A stretch of DNA of 64,000 nucleotides from Thalassotalea sp. PP2-459 (GCF_001913705.1 NZ_MKQD01000015.1:1-64000); one strand, 5' to 3'; positions 45,708-56,900 are shown, numbered from the stretch's first letter. The notes: generated by a model not told the origin, from the letters alone. Program-made: numbers and translations.

Positions 45708-47288
45708 ATGTCTGTACAACAGCAGGAAGTCGATATTCGTAGAACGTTTGCGATAATTTCTCACCCTGACGCCGGTAAAACTACGATCACCGAAAAGGTC
45801 TTACTTTTCGGACAAGCCTTGCAAAAAGCAGGTACCGTTAAAGGTAAAAAATCAGGACAACATGCAAAGTCTGACTGGATGGAAATGGAAAAAGACCGCG
45901 GTATATCAATTACTACCTCGGTAATGCAGTTCCCGTACAATGACTGCTTAGTTAATTTACTTGATACTCCTGGCCACGAAGATTTCTCGGAAGATACTTA
46001 CCGCACATTAACCGCTGTTGATTCATGCTTGATGGTTATAGACACCGCTAAAGGTGTGGAAGATCGCACCATAAAGTTAATGGAAGTAACACGATTACGC
46101 GACACCCCCATCATCACCTTTATGAACAAAATGGACCGAGATGTACGTGATCCGATGGAAGTGATGGATGAAGTTGAAGACGTCTTAAAAATAAAATGTT
46201 CACCTGTAACTTGGCCTATCGGCATGGGTAAAGAGTTTAAAGGTGTTTACAATATTTTAGCCGATGAAACCATTCTTTATCAATCAGGCCAAGGCCATAC
46301 TATTCAAGAAAAGCGTGTAATAAAAGGGCTAGATAACCCGGAACTTGATGCAGCCGTTGGCAACTATGCTGACGATCTACGTGAAGAACTTGAACTTGTT
46401 ATTGGTGCTTCACATGAGTTTAATCTTGAAGAATTTTTAAATGGTGAATTAACACCAGTATTTTTCGGTACTGCTCTTGGTAACTTTGGCGTTGACCATA
46501 TGTTAGATGGCCTAACTAAATGGGCACCAACACCTATGCCTAGAGCAACAAATACGCGAGATGTTAAAGCAACAGAAGATAAGTTTTCAGGCTTCGTGTT
46601 TAAAATACAAGCAAACATGGACCCTAAACACCGTGACCGTATTGCTTTTATGCGTATTGTCTCAGGTAAATATGAAAAAGGTATGAAAATGCGTCAGGTA
46701 CGCATTGGTAAAGATGTAAAAATTGCTGATGCTGTTACTTTTATGGCAGGTGATCGCGCTAACGTTGAACAAGCCTTTGCCGGCGATATTATCGGTTTAC
46801 ATAATCACGGTAGCATACAAATTGGTGATTCATTTACCGCAGGTGAAGACATGAAATTCACCGGAATTCCTAATTTTGCACCGGAATTATTTAGACGTAT
46901 TCGTTTACGGGATCCATTAAAAGCCAAACAACTACAAAAAGGGTTAATACAGCTTTCTGAAGAAGGTGCTGTTCAAGTTTTCCGGCCTTTTAGTTCTAAT
47001 GACATGATTGTTGGTGCTGTTGGTGTGCTTCAGTTTGAGGTTGTTGTTCAGCGCTTGAAGTCAGAATACAACGTTGATGCTATTTATGAACCTATCAGTG
47101 TTGCAACAGCTCGTTGGTGTAGCTGTGACGATGAACGAATTCTTGAGCAATTCCAGAAAAAAGCCTATGACAATTTAGCGCTTGATGGTGGTGATAACCT
47201 TACCTATATTGCGCCAACGATGGTAAACCTTAATTTAGCACAAGAACGTCATCCTGATATTACATTCCATCACACGCGCGAACATTAA
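45708..47288 (+). CDS. prfC: Peptide chain release factor 3 (RF3)
   Basis: This 526-aa translational GTPase recycles RF1 and RF2 after termination. The G1 motif is SHPDAGKTT (about 18-26). The switch [16 protein letters not shown] (about 85-98) and the NKMD motif (about 141) are intact. The C-terminal RF3 domain contains [14 protein letters not shown] and [19 protein letters not shown]. Its length matches the E. coli protein of 529 aa. Confidence 0.97.
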   Translation: MSVQQQEVDIRRTFAIISHPDAGKTTITEKVLLFGQALQKAGTVKGKKSGQHAKSDWMEMEKDRGISITTSVMQFPYNDCLVNLLDTPGHEDFSEDTYRTLTAVDSCLMVIDTAKGVEDRTIKLMEVTRLRDTPIITFMNKMDRDVRDPMEVMDEVEDVLKIKCSPVTWPIGMGKEFKGVYNILADETILYQSGQGHTIQEKRVIKGLDNPELDAAVGNYADDLREELELVIGASHEFNLEEFLNGELTPVFFGTALGNFGVDHMLDGLTKWAPTPMPRATNTRDVKATEDKFSGFVFKIQANMDPKHRDRIAFMRIVSGKYEKGMKMRQVRIGKDVKIADAVTFMAGDRANVEQAFAGDIIGLHNHGSIQIGDSFTAGEDMKFTGIPNFAPELFRRIRLRDPLKAKQLQKGLIQLSEEGAVQVFRPFSSNDMIVGAVGVLQFEVVVQRLKSEYNVDAIYEPISVATARWCSCDDERILEQFQKKAYDNLALDGGDNLTYIAPTMVNLNLAQERHPDITFHHTREH

Positions 47289-47382
47289 GTGTGGGTATTG
47301 ACGTTAAACAAGTAACAATCATTCAATAATTGCTTTAGGGTTTCCTTTAGCGTGCGAATTAGCAGATAGATAGAGATAACAG

Positions 47383-49122
47383 ATGAATATTAAACAACTA
47401 CTTGCTGAAAGAGTCACTACAGCGATGGTAGCAGCAGGCTTACCTGAAGATACAAATCCAGCAGTAAGTGTCTCCACAAAACCACAATTTGGCGATTATC
47501 AAGCAAATGGCGTAATGGGAGCAGCTAAAAAGCTGAAAACAAACCCTCGTGAATTGGCGACAAAAGTTGTTGAAAACTTAGATCTTAACGGCATAGCAAG
47601 TAAAGTTGAATTAGCAGGTCCTGGCTTTATTAATATTCATTTAGCTGACACCTGGTTAACTAAGCAGTTAATCAATACTGCTAGCGATAAACATTTAGGC
47701 GTGACACAACGTGCTGAACCACAAAATGTTGTGGTTGATTATTCTGCACCAAATTTAGCCAAAGAAATGCATGTTGGCCACTTACGCTCTACGATTATTG
47801 GTGATGCTGTCGTTAGGGCGCTAGAATTTCGTGGTGACAATGTCATTCGTCAAAACCACATGGGTGACTGGGGCACACAGTTTGGCATGTTGCTCGCTCA
47901 CCTTAACGATAAATTACAAGCGAATGAAGTCGCTGAAACGGCACTGGCTGATTTAGAAACGTTCTATCGTGAAGCTAAAATTCGCTTTGATAATGAAGAA
48001 GGTTTTGCCGATCGTGCCCGAGATTATGTTGTTAAACTACAAGGTGGCGACAGTAAATGCGCTACACTTTGGCAACAATTTATTGATATTTCTATCACCC
48101 ATAGCGAAGAGATTTATCAAAAACTTAATGTCACGTTAACCCGCCAAGATATTATGGGCGAAAGTGCATATAATGATGACTTATCAGCCGTTATCGATGA
48201 ATTAATGGCACAACATATTGCCGTTGAAGATCAAGGGGCAAAAGTTGTCTTCATTGATGAAATGGCAAATAAAGATGGTGAACCTTCCGTATTTATCGTG
48301 CAAAAGTCAGGCGGTGGTTATTTATATGCAACAACAGATTTATCCGCCTGCCGCTATCGTAGCAAGACACTAAACGCTGATCGTATTATTATCTTCACTG
48401 ATGCTCGTCAATCATTACATTTCAAGCAAGTAGAAGTCGTAGCACGCAAAGCTGGTTTCTTACCTGACCATGTTCGTTATGATCATTGCCCTTTTGGTAT
48501 GATGATGGGTGATGATGGTAAACCTTTTAAAACCAGAACAGGTGGCACGATCAAGCTTGCAGAATTACTTGATGAAGCGGTTATTCGTGCGCAGAGTGTG
48601 ATTAAAGAAAAGAACCCTGATTACAACGACGAACAATTAGCTACCATTGCTAAAAAAGTTGGCATTGGCGCGGTTAAATTTGCCGACCTTTCAAAAAACC
48701 GCACCAGCGATTACATCTTTAACTGGCAAACCATGCTAAGTTTTGAAGGTGCTACAGCACCTTATTTACAATATGCATATTCTCGTATTCAAAGTATTTT
48801 TTCTAAAGCAGCTATTTCGCCACAATCACTGAATACAGCGTTTAAAGTAATTGAACCACAAGAAAAAGCACTAGCACTAAAAGTCTTACAATTAGAAGAT
48901 GTAATAGATGCAGTGATCAACGATTGTACACCTAACCTTTTATGTAATTACCTTTACGAATTAGCCAGTCTTTACATGAGTTTTTATGAGGCTTGCCCTA
49001 TTTTAAAAGATGGTATTGCACCTGAGGTTAAAACTGCACGCTTGGCACTTTGCGCACAAGTTTCCAATGTATTAAAGCAAGGCTTAGAAATTCTTGGTAT
49101 TGATATAATGGAAAGAATGTAA
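47383..49122 (+). CDS. argS: Arginyl-tRNA synthetase
   Basis: This 579-aa class I synthetase has the N-terminal Add1 tRNA-binding domain (about 1-110) and the HIGH-type signature APNLAKEMHVGHLRSTIIGD (about 124-143). The C-terminal DALR anticodon-binding domain is seen near YLQYAYSRIQSI. It charges tRNA-Arg. It is followed after 10 bp by an HDOD gene, with which it may be co-transcribed. Confidence 0.97.
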   Translation: MNIKQLLAERVTTAMVAAGLPEDTNPAVSVSTKPQFGDYQANGVMGAAKKLKTNPRELATKVVENLDLNGIASKVELAGPGFINIHLADTWLTKQLINTASDKHLGVTQRAEPQNVVVDYSAPNLAKEMHVGHLRSTIIGDAVVRALEFRGDNVIRQNHMGDWGTQFGMLLAHLNDKLQANEVAETALADLETFYREAKIRFDNEEGFADRARDYVVKLQGGDSKCATLWQQFIDISITHSEEIYQKLNVTLTRQDIMGESAYNDDLSAVIDELMAQHIAVEDQGAKVVFIDEMANKDGEPSVFIVQKSGGGYLYATTDLSACRYRSKTLNADRIIIFTDARQSLHFKQVEVVARKAGFLPDHVRYDHCPFGMMMGDDGKPFKTRTGGTIKLAELLDEAVIRAQSVIKEKNPDYNDEQLATIAKKVGIGAVKFADLSKNRTSDYIFNWQTMLSFEGATAPYLQYAYSRIQSIFSKAAISPQSLNTAFKVIEPQEKALALKVLQLEDVIDAVINDCTPNLLCNYLYELASLYMSFYEACPILKDGIAPEVKTARLALCAQVSNVLKQGLEILGIDIMERM

Positions 49123-49132
49123 GGAAAGTGAC

Positions 49133-50251
49133 ATGAAAGTGTTGCTAATAGATAATGGTGAGCAATCACTTTCTCCCATTAATACCTTATTAAAACAGCG
49201 CCGGTGTAAAACGGCTTACATTACAGACGCGGTAATGGGCATAAAGCTGCTGCAAAAGCATGCTTTTGATGTGGTTATTATCGCTGATAAGCCTATACGT
49301 ACTACCCTAGCGAATTTGTTAAAAGCAATTGCGCTTAAATTTCCACAGGTAGTACGCTTTGCCGTTATTGCAGAGGGTAACATTAACGAAGACTTATCAG
49401 CTCATTATTTGTATCACCATCCTATTGATGCGCCTAAAATCATCAAAACGATTATTGCTCTTGGCTCTGCACATCAACAAATCACAAAAGCAGTCGTTGT
49501 AAAAACAGTAGCACAAGTAAAAACGTTACCTAGCCCGCCCAAAGTTTACTTACAATTAAATCGCCTACTCAAGCAAGCGAATGTTGATTCAAATAAAATC
49601 GCAGAAATAGTGTCGCAAGACCCAGCCTTAGCTGCCAAAGTCATTCAGTTTACAAACAACACTTTTGCACAAAGCGATAAGCCTATAACCAATATTAGCG
49701 AAGCGATCACTAAAATGGGAGTTGATACTCTTAGCTGTATTGTCATGACTGCCGAGCTTTTTTCTTATCAGCCCGATATTCCCAATTACTCAATTATTGA
49801 TGAGCAATTAAAAGCGCTTAATACAGCAAAATTAGCAGCATCATTGGTCCCAGTAACACTCAAACAGGATGCGCTATTAGCAGGCCTTTTACATAGCATA
49901 GGTAAGTTAGTGTTATTTGAAATGGATAAAAAACTTACGCTAACATTTTTTAATCATCATGCAAAAATGACCGATGATATTGCCCTTGAACAACGAATAT
50001 TTTCTACAGACCATTGCCAAGTTGGTGCCTATTTATTACATATTTGGGGATTTCCTTACAACTTGATTGAAGCGGTATTATATCAATATACACCTGAAAA
50101 TCTTCTAGGTAACACCCTTGGCATTTCACAAGCAACCTATTTAGCGAATGCATTACTGAGTAAAAAAGAAATTGATCAAACATTTGTCACGCACTACCAA
50201 CTTGAGCCACAATTAGAAAAACTACAAAATAACGCTGCAAAATTCATGTAA
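49133..50251 (+). CDS. HDOD-domain protein with a degenerate receiver-like N-terminus
   Basis: This 372-aa protein has an N-terminal region (about 1-115; MKVLLIDNGEQSL ... FDVVIIADKP) with the fold pattern of a receiver but no aspartate at the usual phosphorylation position. The HDOD domain (about 125-330) contains LPSPPKVYLQLNRLLKQ, VSQDPALAAKVIQFTNN and LLAGLLHSIGKLVLFE. HDOD proteins are related to HD phosphohydrolases but usually lack catalysis and act in signalling. It starts 10 bp after argS. Confidence 0.85.
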   Translation: MKVLLIDNGEQSLSPINTLLKQRRCKTAYITDAVMGIKLLQKHAFDVVIIADKPIRTTLANLLKAIALKFPQVVRFAVIAEGNINEDLSAHYLYHHPIDAPKIIKTIIALGSAHQQITKAVVVKTVAQVKTLPSPPKVYLQLNRLLKQANVDSNKIAEIVSQDPALAAKVIQFTNNTFAQSDKPITNISEAITKMGVDTLSCIVMTAELFSYQPDIPNYSIIDEQLKALNTAKLAASLVPVTLKQDALLAGLLHSIGKLVLFEMDKKLTLTFFNHHAKMTDDIALEQRIFSTDHCQVGAYLLHIWGFPYNLIEAVLYQYTPENLLGNTLGISQATYLANALLSKKEIDQTFVTHYQLEPQLEKLQNNAAKFM

Positions 50252-50280
50252 CAAAGGTTAACAGCCCTTAGGTCACGCTT

Positions 50281-51066
50281 ATGTTATTTACCGACAGTCA
50301 TTGCCATTTAGACTTTCAGCCGCTTAATGAAGATCCAAATGCATTATTTACCCAATGCATTAAGGCCAATATTCACCGCATTATAGTGCCTGCAGTATCT
50401 CCTAAAAACTGGCAGCAAGTATTAACATTGAAGCGAGAAAGCAGAAAAAATCTTACTATATTACCCTGTTTAGGTATTCACCCTTGGTACCTAAAAGGTT
50501 TAACATTTCAAGTATTAGAACAGTTAGCAGCGATGATTGAAAAACACCAAGAACATCTTATTGCGATTGGTGAATGCGGCATTGATGGAAAAATAGCAAA
50601 AGAACAAAATAACCTCGTACAACAACAACAGTTTTTTCGTCAGCAGGTTTTACTTGCAAAGCAATATCATAAACCTCTCATTATTCATCATCGGCGTTCT
50701 CATAACGAGCTCATAGAAATTTTAAAGCAAGAAAAGCCTCAAACAGGTGGTTTTTTACATGGTTTTTCTGGTAGTTACCAACAAGGAAAAACCTATATTG
50801 ACATGGGTTTTAAACTTGGTATTGGTGGCACAATTACTTACGAAAGAGCCGAAAAAACTCGTAAAGCTGTTAAACGCTTCCCATTAGACACATTAGTGTT
50901 AGAAACTGACGCACCTGCAATGCCTTTATCGGGGGAGCAAGGTCAACCAAACTCGCCACTGAATATCATTAAAGTTTTTGAGCAATTATGTTTATTGCGT
51001 GTTGAAACACCAGAAGATATTGCCACGCAACTTGAAGTTAATGTTGATAACATTGTACATGTTTAA
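50281..51066 (+). CDS. TatD-family metal-dependent hydrolase
   Basis: This 261-aa amidohydrolase-fold nuclease-like protein has the metal-binding DSHCHLDF (about 5-12), a GIHPWYL strand, GECGID (about 98-103), IIHHRRSHNELI and LVLETDAPAMPL (about 202-213, final Asp). It belongs to the TatD/YjjV group and its precise substrate is unknown. YjjV is the nearest likely E. coli counterpart. Confidence 0.9.
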   Translation: MLFTDSHCHLDFQPLNEDPNALFTQCIKANIHRIIVPAVSPKNWQQVLTLKRESRKNLTILPCLGIHPWYLKGLTFQVLEQLAAMIEKHQEHLIAIGECGIDGKIAKEQNNLVQQQQFFRQQVLLAKQYHKPLIIHHRRSHNELIEILKQEKPQTGGFLHGFSGSYQQGKTYIDMGFKLGIGGTITYERAEKTRKAVKRFPLDTLVLETDAPAMPLSGEQGQPNSPLNIIKVFEQLCLLRVETPEDIATQLEVNVDNIVHV

Positions 51067-51072
51067 GAACGA

Positions 51073-51672
51073 TTACTTGGCTAGACGAAAACTTTGACGG
51101 CTAAAACGATTTAATCCGCGGGTTAGTAAAAAACCAACCACACCTGCCAGCATTATCATCAGACGGAAATCAGCAAACTGTTCATCACTTGCAGCTTCTA
51201 ATGAACGCGTAAACGGCTCTTTAAGTAACGTTACCCGTAAATACCCTTTTAACGTTGCATCACGTACTTCATGAACTACTGGTAAATATTGAGACTCATT
51301 AGGTGCTAGGTAATCCCCTAACCCATATAGCGCAAGGACTGACTGTTGTTCAACATTAGACAGTATTAACTGGCCGGTTTCATCATAGATAGAAATATCT
51401 TTGATCCAAGGAGTGTTAGTCGTTTGATCAATATATTGCTGTAATTTTTCTGGGTTTTCATGCCATAGTGTTAAACTAGTGATCGCCATTTGGCTGACAA
51501 CTTCATCTGAAAGCTCAATAAAGTGCTCATTAATTGCTGATTGTTGATCACCGTAGCTAAACACCCAAATGTTCATCACCAGCACAATAAGTATTATCGC
51601 TATAGCTAATTGCGTTATTTTATTATAAATAGATGACAATCTAGGGTATAAATGCGGTTGATTTTGTTTCAT
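51073..51672 (-). CDS. Smp/YtjB (AhpA) family membrane protein
   Basis: This 199-aa inner-membrane protein has one helix near the N-terminus (about 25-42), a periplasmic domain (about 45-155) with SLTLWHENPEKLQQYIDQTT and SIYDETGQLILSN, and a second helix near the C-terminus. It matches the Smp/YtjB family, which is encoded divergently from serB in Gammaproteobacteria as here. The start at 51672 is preferred to an ATG 10 codons earlier because the family starts MKxxxPHLY-like. Function unknown. Confidence 0.85.
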   Translation of the reverse strand: MKQNQPHLYPRLSSIYNKITQLAIAIILIVLVMNIWVFSYGDQQSAINEHFIELSDEVVSQMAITSLTLWHENPEKLQQYIDQTTNTPWIKDISIYDETGQLILSNVEQQSVLALYGLGDYLAPNESQYLPVVHEVRDATLKGYLRVTLLKEPFTRSLEAASDEQFADFRLMIMLAGVVGFLLTRGLNRFSRQSFRLAK

Positions 51673-51783
51673 ATAGCAAATCTCGTCACGCGTTAACCAC
51701 ACTATAAAGTGTTATACTCGACAATGAAATATACGCAAGACAATATTTTCAACTAAATATAACTAAACTTAAAAGGCAGAGCC

Positions 51784-52812
51784 GTGGCTAGTATAGTAAC
51801 TCACTTCCCGCTAAATAATTTTTCCAAACAACAATTATCACAAGTTTTTATAGAAGATGAACTAAATCTTCCTCAGTCGTTAACATTAAATGAACATGCC
51901 TTAGCATTGCTTGTTACGGATGATGAAAAAGCATCATTCATTGCCGATCACAATATAGAACTCGTGGTATTTTCCACATTAACCTTATCTGATTTATTAG
52001 CACTTACACACGAATGTGACATTACCTTGATTGCTCTCACAGCTATTAATCATAGATCTTCATTAACAAGTTATCGATTTGCGATTAACTGCCACTCACT
52101 GGAGAAAAGCGTCAATTCACTTGCCGACTTTACACGCAATCAAGCCATTGAAGCTGCCATTATTCAACATGCGCCTTTGTTATCTCAACCTGGCTTATTA
52201 GTCATGGATATGGACTCAACCACTATAGAAATTGAGTGCATTGATGAAATAGCCGTATTAGCTGGTGTTGGTGAACAAGTAGCGGAAGTCACCGAGCGCG
52301 CAATGCAAGGAGAATTAGATTTTGCTCAAAGCTTACATCAACGTGTAGCCACTTTAGCGAATGCTCCTGAGTCAATTTTAGCAGAGGTAGTGAAAAATCT
52401 ACCATTAATGGCAGGCTTAACGACCCTAGTCGATACCCTAAAAGCACATAAATGGCGAATCGCCATAGCCTCAGGAGGGTTTACCTATTTTGCCGACCAT
52501 TTACAGCAGCTACTTGAATTAGATGCAGCACACGCAAACATACTTGAAATCGTAGACAAAAAATTAACAGGTAACGTCATTGGTGATGTTGTCGATGCGC
52601 AAGCAAAAGCCGAGTGTTTAATACAATTAGCAAATACATTTAATATTGAGGCAACGCAAACAGTTGCAATGGGTGATGGCGCCAACGATTTAATTATGAT
52701 GAAAGCTGCGCATCTAGGAGTAGCCTTTCATGCTAAACCTATTGTGGTGAAACAAGCGGACACGACCATCAATAATGCAGGTTTAGATTTAATGCTTCAC
52801 TGGTTGGCATAA
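51784..52812 (+). CDS. serB: Phosphoserine phosphatase SerB
   Basis: This 342-aa enzyme catalyses the last step of serine synthesis. It has an N-terminal ACT-like region, then the HAD phosphatase with nucleophile motif VMDMDSTTIEIECIDEIA (about 140-157), ASGGFTYF (motif II) and VAMGDGANDLIMM (motif IV). The start is a GTG at 51784 with AAGGCAG upstream. It is divergent from the smp gene, the usual arrangement. Confidence 0.96.
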   Translation: MASIVTHFPLNNFSKQQLSQVFIEDELNLPQSLTLNEHALALLVTDDEKASFIADHNIELVVFSTLTLSDLLALTHECDITLIALTAINHRSSLTSYRFAINCHSLEKSVNSLADFTRNQAIEAAIIQHAPLLSQPGLLVMDMDSTTIEIECIDEIAVLAGVGEQVAEVTERAMQGELDFAQSLHQRVATLANAPESILAEVVKNLPLMAGLTTLVDTLKAHKWRIAIASGGFTYFADHLQQLLELDAAHANILEIVDKKLTGNVIGDVVDAQAKAECLIQLANTFNIEATQTVAMGDGANDLIMMKAAHLGVAFHAKPIVVKQADTTINNAGLDLMLHWLA

Positions 52813-52889
52813 GTTTTTAGACAGATCGTTCGTTGAGTTTGTATTAAGCACATTCAACGAACAAATTACATTAGGACAGGAGTGAACTA

Positions 52890-55355
52890 TCACATATCAT
52901 TGGCCATTAATTGATAGCGATTAAGCGCTTCGTGCGTCACATCAATAAGTTGTACTACCCCAACAACACTCCATATATCTTGTTCGATTTGTTTTCCGCG
53001 GTGTATTGCATATGCACTGATATAACTAAGTTCAGGGTTTAAATATTTCATATCAGGATCATCAGTACGAGATAACTTCATTTGAATACAATAAAACTCT
53101 CCGCGTTTTAATGCATTTTTAATAAACATTTTTTTAAACATATCTGACTGCAGATCAGAACCAAGCTTTGTATTCACCGCTTGTTCAACAATATCATTTT
53201 CTGGATTGATAGAAATATATAAAGTTTCATCAATCGATGTATCTTCCGGTTGCATCTTCTTCAGCGACTCATTAAAGAAATTCGTCGCTTTCAAATGGCT
53301 TAGCACAGGGTATAAATTAAAATGATGAACCCTGTCGCTAATCCGTTTGCATTGACGTAATAATGGGCTTTCGTCATCATTGGTTGCAATGGTCTCATAT
53401 TTATAACGGCTACCACTAGTTTGCACCACGACTGAAATAGTTTGTAAACTGCGACTATAAATATTACGTAATGCTTTTGCCAACCCAGGGCTAAACATCG
53501 CGTATTCATCGGGAGTGAGCTTATCACGGTTTTTTTCAATTAACGCTTTAAAAAAGGAGCGCCCTATGTGTTTATGCTTTTCAACATAAACACGTAAATG
53601 TAAAACCGTTTTATCTTTACTAACTCGCATGACCTCGTAAGGCAACTCATTTAAATCAAATGACGAGGTAATCTTTTGCAGCTGCATAAAAGAAACATTA
53701 ATGATGTTGCCGCGAGTTAATACACAAGGCTTTTCTAGTTCAACTTTCAAACCAGAGGTTGAAAAATCTTCAGATATCCCCTGCCACTGAACCCCCTCTG
53801 AGGAGACAGCAAGAGGTGTTTTGTACTTAAACCTAGGCTCTTGTCGTTGATTATTAAAGTTAATACCAACGTCATCTATCGCCAAAGGTTCTGCTAATCT
53901 TTTATGGCCAAAATTTTTCAGTTTATTTGTATTGATATCATCAAAATTGAACCCTTTATAAAAGTCAATAATTTCTGGAGAGTCAATACGTTGTGCAATC
54001 ACCAGCATCGACAAATTAGATATCGATAACAAAACATCTTCAGTAATAGGCTGATTCAAGTGTTGATCACGTTTAGCAAGACTATTCGCCAACGTTAACG
54101 GAGATTCAGCGTATGATTCATCTAATGGTAACGTATAAAGTTGATGAACAGCAAAACTTGCTTTATTGGCTGCAAACCCAAAAAAATGCATTCTAAAAAC
54201 ATCGTCATCTTCAAGCTGAATAGAATCTGCAGTGTAAAAATATGCTTTGCCATTACTGTCATGCACAAAACTATACACGAGTAATGGTGAATGCTTTGAA
54301 GCGTGCTTTTTAATGCGTAATAAACGTTCAGGGGTAACAAGATAGTTTAATGTACTGTGGCGAGACTCATCTTGCCAATATTGAAAGGTGCCTTGGTTGT
54401 TATGACAAGTCAACACGTACCTTGGCAAAATGCCATCATCGGTATCTTCAATAAAAATAGGCAACTCATTCGATTTAGGTAACACAAATTGTTCAATACA
54501 TCTAGAATGTAGGGCAGAAATTGTGTTATCTAAATTGATCTTATATCGACGTTTATTGCCTTGAATAAAGCCGGCAAGAAATTGCCGAAAACCATCCCGT
54601 TTTACATCGCTATCAGGTACTCGTTCAAGCCCTACTAATTGTACGTTATCAACTAGTTGAATATTTTTAACTTGATAACGATAATGACTATTTTTACCAA
54701 ACTGAAAATCATTCTCAAGCCCTGTAAAGCGTACTATGAGTACATGACGCATGGTAATTTTATGTTTACCACTATAACGGAATTTACAACCATGCACGCT
54801 TATATCTGAACTGGAAACTTCGATTTCTTTACCATCAGGAAGCTCAACGATTAATGGAATAGCGAAATTCATCCGCTCTTCTTTGCGGTTAAAGTAAGGT
54901 CCAAATCGCAGTAACTCTGCAGGATATTGCGTTTTCTCAAACACTTTAGCTTTAGGAGCAGGGCTAGGAGGTACAGTACCAGAAAGCTGATCTTTTTCAC
55001 GATGGTACATCACTCTAAAATTGTTTTCAGTGTTCATCACCGCTTCATAAACAGCTAGCGTATAACCACCGTACAATTCGAGGGTATCTTCAAAAGCCCT
55101 AATTGCAATATCATCAAGATAATGCGTTCTATTTTCATGTACATATGGGCGGCACTCACCATCAACATGCCCACGTAAGTCAATTAAACGCGTACACGGT
55201 GTTGCAAGGCGCTTAACTTCCATTTTAACTAAAAAGCGATCAGACTTTGGTAACTTTACTGTTGCTTCGTTAAAACGAGATTCAAAATCCTCAGCCGTGA
55301 CAGTACCGGAAAATTCATCGATTATCGCTTGATATTTTGAAAAATCTTTAGTCAT
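52890..55355 (-). CDS. Large protein with two PilZ c-di-GMP-binding domains
   Basis: This 821-aa cytoplasmic protein has no membrane segment. PilZ domain 1 begins at RKEER (157-161) with a DISVHG strand, and PilZ domain 2 at RQEPR (about residue 505) with DFSTSGLKV. Both retain the RxxxR and D/N-x-S-x-x-G motifs that bind c-di-GMP. The N-terminal and central regions resemble no family I can name, though similar long PilZ proteins lie between serB and radA in other Alteromonadales. It is transcribed against both neighbours. Confidence 0.85.
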   Translation of the reverse strand: MTKDFSKYQAIIDEFSGTVTAEDFESRFNEATVKLPKSDRFLVKMEVKRLATPCTRLIDLRGHVDGECRPYVHENRTHYLDDIAIRAFEDTLELYGGYTLAVYEAVMNTENNFRVMYHREKDQLSGTVPPSPAPKAKVFEKTQYPAELLRFGPYFNRKEERMNFAIPLIVELPDGKEIEVSSSDISVHGCKFRYSGKHKITMRHVLIVRFTGLENDFQFGKNSHYRYQVKNIQLVDNVQLVGLERVPDSDVKRDGFRQFLAGFIQGNKRRYKINLDNTISALHSRCIEQFVLPKSNELPIFIEDTDDGILPRYVLTCHNNQGTFQYWQDESRHSTLNYLVTPERLLRIKKHASKHSPLLVYSFVHDSNGKAYFYTADSIQLEDDDVFRMHFFGFAANKASFAVHQLYTLPLDESYAESPLTLANSLAKRDQHLNQPITEDVLLSISNLSMLVIAQRIDSPEIIDFYKGFNFDDINTNKLKNFGHKRLAEPLAIDDVGINFNNQRQEPRFKYKTPLAVSSEGVQWQGISEDFSTSGLKVELEKPCVLTRGNIINVSFMQLQKITSSFDLNELPYEVMRVSKDKTVLHLRVYVEKHKHIGRSFFKALIEKNRDKLTPDEYAMFSPGLAKALRNIYSRSLQTISVVVQTSGSRYKYETIATNDDESPLLRQCKRISDRVHHFNLYPVLSHLKATNFFNESLKKMQPEDTSIDETLYISINPENDIVEQAVNTKLGSDLQSDMFKKMFIKNALKRGEFYCIQMKLSRTDDPDMKYLNPELSYISAYAIHRGKQIEQDIWSVVGVVQLIDVTHEALNRYQLMANDM

Positions 55356-55501
55356 TTGCTCATCAAAGTTAGTACAATTACGTTAAGGCTATACCTATAG
55401 TCGAAATCATTATAATGTGAATCAGTTAAATGTCATACACTAAGTTGACTTTTAATACACTTAATCTAATTTTTTAAAGCAATAAGCGTACCTTTTATAC
55501 A

Positions 55502-56863
55502 ATGGCAAAAAATAAACCCTCTTACGTCTGCACAGAATGTGGCGCTGATTACTCTCGCTGGCTTGGACAATGTAATGAATGCAAATCATGGAATACCATT
55601 TCAGAATTTAGACAACCAAAGGTTTCAAATAAACAGCAGCGCTATGTCGGTTATGCTGGCCAAACTGAAGCACAAGTTCAAACACTTGATACCATTGATT
55701 TAGCAGAACTACCGAGATTTTCTGCTGGTTTTGCAGAGTTTGACCGTGTATTAGGTGGCGGTATTGTACCTGGTAGCGCTATCCTTATTGGCGGTGAACC
55801 AGGTGCAGGTAAATCAACACTATTATTGCAAACCATGTGTACCCTCTCAGAACATATGTCTACTTTATATGTTACCGGTGAAGAATCATTACAACAGGTT
55901 GCAATGCGCGCTAAAAGGCTTGGTTTAACCGCAGACAAGCTAAAATTGTTATCAGAGACAAGCGTAGAAAATATTTGTCATATTGCTGAAAAAGAACAAC
56001 CTAAAATCATGGTAATTGATTCTATTCAAGTGATGCATATGGCTGATATTCAATCAGCGCCTGGTAGTGTATCGCAAGTACGGGAAGCGGCGGCTTTTCT
56101 CACTCGTTTTGCTAAACAAAACCATGTAGCCATGATTTTAGTGGGCCATGTGACAAAAGACGGTGCATTAGCAGGGCCAAAAGTATTAGAACACTGTATT
56201 GATTGCTCTATTATGCTAGAAGGCAGTACCGACTCCCGTTATCGCACCTTACGTGGTAATAAAAACCGCTTTGGCGCAGTGAATGAATTAGGCGTGTTTG
56301 CCATGACAGGTACAGGCCTAAAAGAAGTTAAAAACCCATCTGCAATCTTTCTCACCCGAAGTGAAGAACAAACACCAGGCAGTATCGTCATGGTACTTTG
56401 GGAGGGAACAAGGCCGTTATTAGTTGAAATTCAAGCGCTTGTTGACCATTCAGCCTTAGGTAACCCACGAAGGGTTGCCGTTGGTGCTGAACAAAATCGC
56501 CTCGCCATGTTATTGGCTATTTTAAACCGTCATGGCGGCTTACAAATGAATGATCAAGATGTTTTTGTCAATGTTGTGGGTGGTGTAAAAGTATCTGAAA
56601 CCAGTGTTGATTTAGCACTCATGTTAGCGTTAGTGTCAAGCTTTCGGGATAAAGCCTTGCCACAAGATTTAGTGGTATTTGGCGAAGTAGGTTTATCTGG
56701 AGAAATTAGGCCAGTACCCAGTGGCCAAGAGCGAATTAACGAGGCGGCAAAACATGGTTTTAAACGCGCCATTGTACCTTTTGCTAATATGCCAAAAGAT
56801 CGTATTGAAGGGATGGAAGTCATCGGCGTAAAAAAAATCAGCGACGCATTAGAAGTCATTTAA
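55502..56863 (+). CDS. radA: DNA repair protein RadA
   Basis: This 453-aa RecA-like ATPase acts in branch migration during recombination. It has a C4 zinc finger (C10, C13, C24, C27), a Walker A GGEPGAGKST (about 97-106), the RadA-specific KNRFG motif (about 254-258), and a C-terminal Lon-like domain (GEVGLSGEIRPVPSGQERI). It reads divergently from the PilZ gene. Confidence 0.96.
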   Translation: MAKNKPSYVCTECGADYSRWLGQCNECKSWNTISEFRQPKVSNKQQRYVGYAGQTEAQVQTLDTIDLAELPRFSAGFAEFDRVLGGGIVPGSAILIGGEPGAGKSTLLLQTMCTLSEHMSTLYVTGEESLQQVAMRAKRLGLTADKLKLLSETSVENICHIAEKEQPKIMVIDSIQVMHMADIQSAPGSVSQVREAAAFLTRFAKQNHVAMILVGHVTKDGALAGPKVLEHCIDCSIMLEGSTDSRYRTLRGNKNRFGAVNELGVFAMTGTGLKEVKNPSAIFLTRSEEQTPGSIVMVLWEGTRPLLVEIQALVDHSALGNPRRVAVGAEQNRLAMLLAILNRHGGLQMNDQDVFVNVVGGVKVSETSVDLALMLALVSSFRDKALPQDLVVFGEVGLSGEIRPVPSGQERINEAAKHGFKRAIVPFANMPKDRIEGMEVIGVKKISDALEVI

Positions 56864-56900
56864 CGCATATTAAAAAGCTCTAAATAACCAGGAAACTACA

